From positions 115,151 to 179,150 of the forward strand of contig JADNRX010000077.1 in the NCBI GenBank assembly GCA_015501595.1: 64,000 bases of DNA. The letters run 5' to 3'. Of this stretch, positions 55,519 through 64,000 are shown piece by piece. The stretch's first letter is position 1, and the number at the start of each line of letters is the position of its first letter. Below the pieces are notes generated by a model that saw only the letters and a program-made list of their open reading frames with translations, had not been told where the DNA came from and ran no database searches. The position numbers and the translations under genes are program-made. Origin of the DNA: Hymenopellis radicata. Its lineage: Eukaryota; Basidiomycota; Agaricomycetes; Agaricales; Physalacriaceae.

Positions 55519-56578
55519 ATGTTCTCCATGCTGGCAGCCCGTATGGGGCCTCGCCTCGCCTTCTCGGCCAGGCCCGTCTCATTTACGCGTCTTCTCGTTG
55601 GCGTTGCTCCCAAACCTCTCGTGGCCGCGAGCGCGCGTGCCTTCGTAACGTCTCGGACTGTCCTCCTTCCCGCCAAGGCCTCGTCTGGCACCAAGAAACC
55701 TGCCACGACCAAGAAACCTGCTGCGGCCAAGAAACCTGCCGCGAAGAAGAAACCCGCTGCAAAGAAGAAAGTCGCCGCCAAGAAACCGGCAAAGAAGGCA
55801 GCTAAGAAGAAGGCTGCCCCCAAGAAGGATAGTCCAGGTAATATTTCTCTATGTCGCTAGTTCTGCTGCTGATTCCGGCCTTGTAGTCATCGTTCCGCAT
55901 TCCATGATACCACCCAAGCCCCACGCTCTCACACCGAGAGCCCTGTTCTTTTCGGGTGCTTTCAACGGCGCCAAAGTTTTTACCATGACTACCGAAGAAA
56001 AGAGGGCGTCTTTCACCAAGGCACACGACGACTATAAAGCACTGTCAAATGCTGAACGCGAGGTTCGATATCTACTTGTTGCTAATGATGTCAGACTATT
56101 GACTTACTTTCTCCAGGCGCTCGTGCAGGCGGCCCAAAAGAACCGCGACTCGTTCAACGCAGCACTTACTACGTGGTTTGAACAAACGCCCTATGCCATT
56201 AGAAAGGAAGTGCTTGCGCGTATGAAGAAGCGCGGTGCTAGGAGACTACGAAAGCCTCGCAACATCGATCCCTCACAGCCCAAGAGGCCGCTCAGTGCCT
56301 TCTTCCGGTAACGTCCCTCTAAAGTTGTCTCAGGTCCCCTTTGACGCTCTTGAAGCTATTCCGTTGAGACGAGACCCTCGATTCCCGGTTCCCCCAATGC
56401 GGTCCTTACAACCATCGGTGCGAATTGGAAGACGCTGTCTGAGAACGAGAAACAAGTGTGTTGAATTTATCCTCGTCGTGATTGTGGCTTTAATACGTTT
56501 CTATAGCCCTACAAGGAGGCCGCGGACAGGGAGATGGCTGAATGGAAAGCCGCCAAGGCCGCTGCGCATGCAGAATGA
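55519..56578 (+). CDS. Mitochondrial HMG-box DNA-binding protein (Abf2/mtTFA-like)
   Basis: The N-terminus MFSMLAARMGPRLAFSARPV is basic, amphipathic and lacks acids, like a mitochondrial presequence. Next is a histone-H1-like lysine/alanine/proline tail of about 40 residues (55680-55830). Four introns are supported by phase: 55838 to 55886 or so, GTTCGA to CTCCAG at about 56062-56117, GTAACG to GAAG at about 56309-56354, and GTGTGT to TATAG at about 56456-56507. Two HMG-like boxes follow: a diverged first one (about 55900-56240), and a second starting PKRPLSAFFRYSVETRPSIP, continuing AVLTTIGANWKTLSENEKQ and PYKEAADREMAEWKAAKAA, ending AHAE. Two HMG boxes with a presequence are the plan of proteins that package mtDNA. 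Confidence 0.8.
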
Positions 56579-56859
56579 TGGTCTCTATTTCTTATACTGC
56601 TCACTATGTGATTGTTCAACTGTTCGCCGTTTCGTCTTGCCTCGATGTCTTGTATGCCGTTACTTCCCATCAAGAATGTTATCGTGATTTAATAAACCCA
56701 GCTCTTGCCGTATCCTGAGTATTAAGAGACAAAATCAAGTCTGATACATGCGACGGTTCCAGCCGCAGAAGCCTAACCTGGATGACGTCAGCGCTATCGC
56801 GCCAGCGGTCCCGTGGGCGATTGGCAGATTGCGCCTGAGACCAACTTCAGCACTTGAAT

Positions 56860-57938
56860 ATGGCGCTCCCCCTGAGTAAAGAGGACGCGCAGACTATCGT
56901 TGATACGCATCACAAGAGCAAACTTACAGTCGTGACGGTATCCCACGTAGGCAACAACGGATTCAGGTCAGTCCTCCATGTACATGTCGAACAGCCTTTT
57001 GATCAATGCTTTGCAGCCGTACAAAATCGAGCAAGATATATATCATTGACCTCGCCGCGTCTGCGAGCGATGCTGCCACACACTCGACCTACATCACCGT
57101 CTTCTCGCCTGGTCCATCGGACACGCCCTATCACTCCAACTCACTGGAGGTGACAGCCCATATTATCTCGCTCATCAGCAAGAGCCATACCATTCCGATA
57201 TCGAATCCCCACGTCGATGCCTCTCGCGACATCATACCCTTCCCATATCTCATGACCCCCGTAGAGAAAATCACCTCCTCCATGATGATGTCGCTTTCGG
57301 ATCTGCGAAAGCTGAACATCCTTACGCCTAAGGAAAGCGTTCTCATCGACATCCAGCTGGGCCAGTTTCTCGGGCGGCTGCATAGTGGGGTTATGAATGA
57401 GTGGTACGGGCTTCCTACGGTCGATCCACCCCCGGATCCGTCGTACAGCTGGCAGGAGTCGTTCACGCTTTTCTTTGAGACGCTGCTCGTCGAGGCGGAA
57501 TCGCGCAAATACGACTTTGCTTACACGGACATTCGGGCAGCACTGTCGCGTGCGATCGCGTTCTTCTTGTTTGACGACGTGGAAGTGCCCTCTTTGATAT
57601 GGTTCACGGGCTCAGAGGACGATATTTATCTCAGGCTTGAACCAACTCCCAGCGTAGCCGCCATCTTGCCCAATGTTGGACATGCGTTGTGGGGTGACCC
57701 GTTATTGGAGTCATTCTTTGTCTCCCCGACGAACGAGGCCATGATGACGGGATACAAAGAAGCCGGAGGGGAGGAGCTCATTGTCTTTCCGCGCCAGAAG
57801 ACGAAGAGGTTGTGGTATACACTCTTCTTAGCTCTCGTAGTTTTATCAGAGCGTGAGCCCGGTGACGAGAAGGAGGAATGGGCGAGAGAAACGATTGGCC
57901 GAGTTAGTAGAGAGCTCAAGACAGCACCTTGCTATTAA
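56860..57938 (+). CDS. Aminoglycoside phosphotransferase (APH)-like protein
   Basis: Two exons; one intron (GTCAGT at about 56967 to GCAG at about 57017) joins GNNGFS to RTKSSKIYIIDLAAS. The protein starts MALPLSKEDAQTIVDTHHKS and is about 342 residues. The kinase-like fold is suggested by the nucleotide-lobe start, the conserved GQFLGRLHSG helix (57358-57387) and GHALWGDPLLESFF in the C-lobe, a motif pattern of fungal APH-family proteins whose catalytic loop is poorly conserved. The substrate is unknown; many members are probably not active kinases. The start at 56860 was chosen as the first ATG in frame. Confidence 0.7.
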
Positions 57939-60159
57939 TATGTGAGTGTCGAGTCGGATGTCTTTGTTGGACTAACGTCGCGAATACAACAGCTTCTAGA
58001 TACTTTTTTGACTTCTTCCCAACTTGGTATTGGCGAGGAACAGTTAGCCGAAGCGATCAAGCATCATCAAGGATCGTCTCCAAGAGCTTTCATGAGCTCA
58101 AGAGCCCAGTATGGAAAACAAGGTCGGCGTGCAAGGCTGTCGGCAAGGGCGGTCTGAGGCACATATATTGATCTAACTCGCCCTCTTTCTTTAAAAGCAG
58201 TAGGTCTGAACAGTCTTTATCCAGTCCCTTCTTTCTCCCCATCCCTCAACTCGCTTCAACAAACAGATCTTTTCCTGTCATTGTAAGAGTTGTCTCTTAC
58301 GGGTTCGCGTAGCGTTCCGGAAGGGCAGCGAGTAGTTGGTGTAGATGTCAGAAAGAAATGAGAATCGTAACCTTCTCGAACCGTCGGCGTGAGCGGCGCA
58401 CGTTTGCGACCACATCAGGAAAAAGGTGCTCAGGTAATATCTCGAGAATAGCCGTAGAATAGTGCTAATCTGGCTATTCTGCTGCTATTAGAAAGAATAG
58501 TACCATTTGTCAGATGTTTACTTTTTAAATAGGTCCCCTGGCTCTTTCAGCTCGATTATCGGGGAAAAGCACAACATTTTCCAACCACTTCTCCAAAATC
58601 TCTAGCAAACCAGCATCATATCCCCAGCCCATTACACTGATTTAGAGACTTGTATCCAGCTTAGACCACTGCAGATGATAATAGGAAGCAACCTGCTACA
58701 GGGCATAATATTGCAAATGAGTATGCTACACGGTCTGTCTACGAGGTACTAGCTAGTACGAGAACAGTGCACGACACTGCAGTAATGTGACCCTAGACAT
58801 AATGCAGTACAAATCCATCAAGTGAGATGGGAGTTACGGAGACCGTCACGACTTGAGCGACGTCAGACATGCATGTGTCAATGGCGAGGAGCAGGGCGAG
58901 TCACAGAGGGGGGCGCATGGCACTGAATGAAGACGAGGTAAGTAGGGCGTCAGCGAGAATGAGTAGACGGGCACCGAATAGTAAAGCTAGCCTGGCCGAC
59001 GACGACGAGGACGCCAGTGGTCGTTGTCTGAAATTCATCTAAAATGATCCTGAAGCGTAGAGACAGCGTCGAGGAGTCCGTCAATGTCGAAGTCGGCAGT
59101 GCTCGTATGGGAAACGAGAACCTGCAAAGAGTGTTAACAAGTTCGTCGTTGGCGGCAGAAACAAACAACCAACCAGAGTAAAACGTGGGGCGAGAAATGG
59201 CGCCGAGGATGGAAAGCTAGACGTAGAATCGAGTGAGCCAGATGAGATGGTGGTGGGAGCAAAGAACCGACGACCATCAACAAGCTAAGCGGTAGTCACG
59301 CTGTTAACACGTCCAGATGGCGACAACGTTGGCGACGATGTCAGACTGTCGTTACAGCGCAAGTACACGCACCATGGACATCCATCTCGATAAGTGAGGG
59401 TGTCCTTGAAGGTCGGCGAGCCGCGATCTCTTCGAAGGACGAGCAAAGGGCGATGAAACGCTAAAAAGCTGGAATATTCTTAGTACCGGGGCTCAGAGTG
59501 CGGAAGGACACGCACGTACGTTAGTAAGTGTGAACCGCGGTCAGTCAATTGTGGCATCCACCCGATGATGTCCTTGCTAGCCTAAGTAATTGTCTGAAGC
59601 TAAGGGAGCATCCGGTAAAAATGGGAAAAGATGAGCTCACAAACAGTCAACAGCAGCATGAGCCGTGGCTGACGACGAGAGCGAAGAGACATATTGACGT
59701 GTGCTCACCGGAAAGCACCGCGCACGACGACGAGCTGGTTGCTCCTCTGGAGGCTGTGCATAGTGGTCGCGACACGGACTACGGGCTACGCTGGTCGTAA
59801 GTATAAGTAATGGGAAGTAGATGGGAAGAGGGAAAGGTCGTGAGGGCGGAGTTGGAAAAATGGCTTGAAGTCGAACATGCACGTGGGCGCTTCGCAGCCA
59901 CGCACGGACCACATGCTAGGCTCGGGTCCATCCGCTTCGCAATCACGTGGCTGCGCTGATCACTATTGCGAAGCGGCTGGTCTCACTCGACCCCGATTTG
60001 GCAGATGCTGCCAAATCAGCCACCGCACTTTTCCTCGACGGACCACTTTTCTCCCAAAAAAAAGTAAAAACTTCAAGAAACAAAAAGTCGTTTTTTCGTC
60101 GTTCTGAGTCGAACGCCGATAGCCAGAAAATACTTTTTATGAAAAAAAATTCTGACTAC
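57939..60159. other. Gene-poor region without recognised genes
   Basis: An open frame right after the APH-like gene (57942-58157) has no ATG context or family motif and is probably downstream sequence. 58430-58510 is rich in GAATAG/CTATT motifs. CACATCAGGAAAAAGGT at 58411-58427 recurs at 63279-63295. A 66-bp segment at 59851-59916 recurs at 61139-61204. Nothing else is supported. Confidence 0.35.
59851..59916 (+). repeat. 66-bp direct repeat, copy 1
   Basis: GTTGGAAAAATGGCTTGAAG and the following 46 bases are identical to 61139-61204. The copies are 1.29 kb apart. Confidence 0.9.
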
Positions 60160-60945
60160 TTAGTACTCGTCGTAACTCTCATCGAACCGATCGACGTCAA
60201 CTCCATCAAAACCACCTTCCTCTAAATCGTCTTGGAGGGCGTCATCGAATATGAAGTGCGACTCATCAATATCCATGTCTAGCGCGACATCCTCGGCCCT
60301 ATCTCGCGTCAATGTTGCTTCTTCGGCGAATAGGTTTAAAACCAACTCCCTTCGCCAGTTGTCGTCGTCGCTGCTATCCGTATCACTGGGAGAGACAGGC
60401 GGGGCATTGGGAGATGATTGGATGGCATCAAAGACATCGGCTTCCATGGCCGCATCGGTATCGCCAGCGGGCGGCGTATGTAGATCACGGTGGAGTTGTT
60501 CCAAAGAAATAACAGCTCCGCATTCGAGAAGACAAACTGTGGAAAAGAAAGAAACCATTTTAGTTTCGAAAGCATGGGATGAGTTGGACACTGAGCTTAG
60601 CTCCGGGCAGTCTGACCACCTCTGCGACGTGCCCATACCCTGGTGGTCCCATCCCACGTCAACAGCCGCTGCAACCATCTTCTTCTCCGTCGCTTCCTTC
60701 GCCTTGTGGCTCGGCACCACCTTCCAGATATACATCCGGACTTTCTTGATCCGACAAAGTTCAAGTCGTGCGCGTCTTGCGAGTTCGACCGGCGGCGTAG
60801 ACGGATTTTTGCGAGCCGGACGCGTCCTGTGGACCGAACGGAGACATCGCGAATGTCGACCGGACAAAAAGAACGACGAAATCGGGACTGCCTTGCAGCA
60901 AAGACAGTATGTCGAAGACGAAGAGCGAAAGAAATGAAATGAAAA
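60160..60945 (-). CDS. Hypothetical acidic protein, exon structure uncertain
   Basis: The minus strand is open from about 61005 to 60160. The C-terminal half is strongly acidic and ends GFDGVDVDRFDESYDEY. It contains DSSDDDNWRRELVLNLFAEE and SLEQLHRDLHTPPAGDTDAA. A TTTCTTTCTTTTCCACAG tract near 60540-60560 looks like a 3' splice site, so the frame probably includes intron sequence. I do not recognise a family; an acidic N-terminus of this kind also occurs in some fungal transposase genes, but no transposase core is visible. Confidence 0.3.
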   Translation of the reverse strand, partial: FSFHFFRSSSSTYCLCCKAVPISSFFLSGRHSRCLRSVHRTRPARKNPSTPPVELARRARLELCRIKKVRMYIWKVVPSHKAKEATEKKMVAAAVDVGWDHQGMGTSQRWSDCPELSSVSNSSHAFETKMVSFFSTVCLLECGAVISLEQLHRDLHTPPAGDTDAAMEADVFDAIQSSPNAPPVSPSDTDSSDDDNWRRELVLNLFAEEATLTRDRAEDVALDMDIDESHFIFDDALQDDLEEGGFDGVDVDRFDESYDEY

Positions 60946-61138
60946 GAAATCGAGACGAGGAATGAGCGATGGAGAATTCCACGATGGTGGACGCGCGACT
61001 GGCAATACCCAAAGTATTGGATTGCAGTCGTGCTGTATGTACGTGTATCAATACGACGACGATGGCCTTAGATGGCTGTCACTATCTTATCCTAAGATAA
61101 GCTCTATCCCTCGTTCCTCGGGATGGCTTATCGCGGAA

Positions 61139-61204
61139 GTTGGAAAAATGGCTTGAAGTCGAACATGCACGTGGGCGCTTCGCAGCCACGCACGGACCAC
61201 ATGC
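61139..61204 (+). repeat. 66-bp direct repeat, copy 2
   Basis: It is identical to 59851-59916. In this copy the repeat runs into an open frame to 61514 (with PTTTRAFHSGLYCARPIPID) that I cannot assign to a family; in copy 1 the following sequence differs. Confidence 0.9.
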
Positions 61205-61514
61205 GTCTGGACCGTTGGTCGATTTGGACTCGAACAATTTCTTGTCTCCTCTACTACCCGACCGCCACGGCGGTCACGATGCGCGGACACCTCCACGACC
61301 TCCAGCCACCATCGCCCGTATCCCGACAACGACGCGCGCCTTCCACTCAGGTCTCTATTGCGCTCGGCCGATTCCTATCGACATCGAGGCCGCCCAATAT
61401 GCCCTTGAACTCGTCCCGTCCTACGCTGAATATGGCGAGCGACTCACCCGCGAACAGAGGGCGGCTCCGGAAAAGGTTCGTCGCAGTCTGTATGCAGGAT
61501 CAACGTTTATTTAA

Positions 61515-64000
61515 TTAATTTAGAACGGCAAGAGGATCCTAGAGAGAATAAGTGTTCTCAAGGATGCTATTATACAGAGGCAGGAGGACTACATGTGAAA
61601 CTACAGCGACATCAGAATACAGCACCAGCCAGCACAGTCGAACTCGCCACCCGCGGAATCAATACCACAGTCTCAATCTCAATCGCAGTCGTACCCGACC
61701 TCAGATGTTATATGATATGTTGAAGGGACGTCTTCGTGCGGTCGGCGTCTTCGCGTGCTGGGAGCATCTTCGTGTGTTGGGGCACTTCGTGTGGTGGGAA
61801 CATTTTCATTTGGTGGGGCATCTTCCCGTCGGTGAGACATCTCCATTTCCTACGCCGCGTGTTCTCAGTTGTCCCGCCGGTCCCTCTGCTCCAGACACGT
61901 CTGACTTTACATCTCATCCTGTTGACAGTGCCGCGTCACTTACGGGGAAGGACACCGCACTGGCCTGTAGCATTGGCGATGTACCGACTGGATTTGTATG
62001 TTGCGCCACGTACTTGGCAGTGTCACCGGTCACGACACGAGACCTTCAAACAGGCTGTATACCTTGAGTGTTGAAAGGCTCTGTCACTTACATCCGCATC
62101 ATTCTCCATTTTCCAGGCAGTTGGCGCAGAACATCGTTGGTTGTCCGTGATCTGCGGAGACCCCGGATACTACCTCTTTGGAGCCCACGCAGCACAGTGA
62201 GTACGCCTCCGTATCAGCACTGGACCTCACCAAGTGCCTCTGATACAGCATCCCATCCAACCCGCTCTACCCTTAATTTCTAGTGGTCTTGCCTAGGAGC
62301 TTGGAGAAGGGGCAGGGTCTCTACGGTGAGCTCTCCACATACACGGATGTTGTCCCGATACTCACCCTAATACGTAGAATCACGTCTTACCAATCTGCGC
62401 AACGGGAAGCCGGCGAACGTGCATTCGCCTCCTGACGCCCTTAGCGGTCTGTTTTCGGAGATCGACCTTCGTTGCGCGGCAATCTGAAGCGCGTCAAGAG
62501 CAACCCGACCCGCCGTTGATGCGAGGCATGGGCGACGGCAAACGAATGGATTATCTTCAAAAGTCTGTGCTTTATACCGGAATGAGACAACACGAGACGG
62601 TAGTGTAACATAATTTTCACTTGTATTTTGGAAAGTGAATGCAGTTTTTTGAGTTCGGTTGGTTTTTTCGTGCGATATGCGAAATTTCAGGAAGATTACT
62701 TCCGGGGCATGGGGATATTCTACTAATAGTGACTCTTCCTTGCATTTTACGGTAAATAGTGCGTTTAATCAGAATAGTGCTAATTAGTCTGAGATTATCC
62801 CTAGAATACCCGGGAGGGTTTTTCCTGATGCAGTGCTCAGCGACACGATAGTAAAAGATAAGATTGATTGAATTGATGACACGTATTTGTCTACACTATC
62901 TACTCTACCGGCAAAGCCCGCAGATAGTAGCCGACTTTTGTATAGTACAGTTGAAGATAAAAGAATCCTTACACTACCCCCCAGTCGGATACGCTTCTGA
63001 CTACTCACATAATTCAACAGGCAAGTCCAACGATGATAACTTGATTTTCTTCCAAGATGAGACCCAACCGTCGGTCACGATATTGACGCCACACATGATG
63101 TCGGAGCGGCGTGGAGCATAACGCTGGCGATCGTCCGAGTTGCGATAGAAGGCTTGGAAGAGAGCACCAAATTGGCCGGGAGTCCGTGAAACAGCTTCAT
63201 GACGTTGCTCCACTGATAGTTCCTTCCAGATATGACGAAAAACGCGGTCACAAGTGAACGACCAAATACCAGCGAAATCACATCAGGAAAAAGGTTACGG
63301 GCTTTGAGCCTGCTAGGGTCAACTAGAGGTCCTCTGGCCAACTTAAGGATGTTAAGATAGAAAGCCAATCAAGTGAACTTTGGAGAAGGTTCGGCGGGAC
63401 CGATCCTCTCAAGTTAACTTGGGCCATCTGCAAGTCAACTCATGCTATCCTCAGGTTCACCTCCACTCCACCGAAATGAGCCACAAGACAGCTCTTACTT
63501 CCTTAATGCAGTGCCAAGTACATATATATTCACTGAGACCCATAAAATAGAGCAGATCACTGTATTTGCATAACCAGTACAATACATATAATACTCATTT
63601 ATACCCAATAACGAGTAGTACTTACACGCCCATAGCGCCAGGTTAATAAAGGTTACCACCAGTACAAGAGTGGTATACGATTCGGGTCTTCACATCGTGG
63701 TCCATCATTATCGTCATCCTCATCTGTCGTGGTCGCCATGCTAGTCGTGGTCCTCGACCTCGTCCGTCGTGGTTGTTGTTCTTGTCTGTCATGGTCGTGG
63801 TTGTCCATTGGTCGTGTGGTTGTCCGTGGTCATAGTAGGCGTCCACGTGAGAAGTCCTCAACTGAATGCTCGTAATCCTCGTCCGCGTGTCGTAGCGTTG
63901 CCGGGGCCTCGGCTTCTATAATGACGTCGCCTCTGGTGATAAGGGCTTGGCGACAGTCCGCCATCCTCATCTGTGAGCCTCGCCCTTGGTCGTAGAGCCT
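61515..64000. other. Gene-poor right end
   Basis: No gene is supported. Short frames at 61552-62074 overlap in two phases over a T/G-rich repeat of CTTCGTG(T/C) type. One stretch near 62118-62203 (WLSVICGDPGYYLFGAHAA) followed by GTGAGT looks like a single exon, but no partner exons were found. 63650-63860 is a degenerate GTGGTC/CGTCGT triplet-type repeat resembling the middle of the hAT-like element at 11760-12060. Confidence 0.35.

Noticed and set aside
57942..58157. A 71-aa gene after the APH-like gene
   Set aside because: It begins only four bases after the previous stop, has no family match and looks like 3' flanking sequence.

Overview
The window is nuclear DNA from a filamentous basidiomycete, most likely one of the Agaricomycetes. 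The evidence is: many 45-65 nt GT-AG introns in compact genes; a nuclear Lsm8, a Qc-SNARE, Mediator subunit 8 and a mitochondrial HMG-box protein with fungal architecture; a Delta-9 desaturase fused to cytochrome b5; and an intact Ty3/Gypsy retrotransposon. I cannot name the genus from sequence alone.

Layout. 0.28-3.44 kb is a gene-dense start: LSM8 and a syntaxin-8-like SNARE on the minus strand, then, divergently, an IucA/IucC-type (NRPS-independent) siderophore synthetase with a one-base frameshift in a C run. 3.44-37.6 kb is a repeat-rich island. Its base layer is an array of short modules, each with a tRNA-like A box followed by an oligo-T run, all pointing to the minus strand and organised into larger units of about 1.3 kb. 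A direct duplication (3.17-5.59 kb versus 9.74-15.39 kb) carried along the 3' end of the siderophore gene. Transposons have landed in the array and can be delimited exactly, because undisrupted copies of the target exist nearby. They are: a 2.5-kb hAT-like element (10313-12832) with a 333-bp MITE inside it; a Tc1/mariner-like element (14237-14982) carrying two head-to-tail MITEs; a 7.06-kb inverted-repeat element (15388-22448) that contains decayed host-gene fragments (dipeptidyl peptidase III, a possible fatty-acid dioxygenase start, an ABC-transporter scrap); a 363-bp MITE (23820-24182); and a young LTR retrotransposon (27365-36351) with apparently identical 256-bp LTRs and one 2748-codon gag-pol frame.

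37.6-58 kb is again gene-dense. Two aconitase genes in direct orientation flank a secreted SMP-30/lactonase-like protein, a Delta-9 desaturase and a 4-coumarate-CoA-ligase-like adenylating enzyme. They are followed by a large secreted repeat protein, MED8, a mitochondrial HMG-box protein and an aminoglycoside-phosphotransferase-like protein. 58-64 kb has no gene I can recognise, only short repeats and weak open frames.

Several conserved genes (siderophore synthetase, both aconitases, the desaturase, perhaps the secreted protein) carry one-base length changes, most of them shortenings of a homopolymer. Either assembly error or real decay could explain this; the long intact retrotransposon frame argues against a uniformly high error rate. 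The DPP III copy is a real pseudogene, because it also has lost a zinc ligand.
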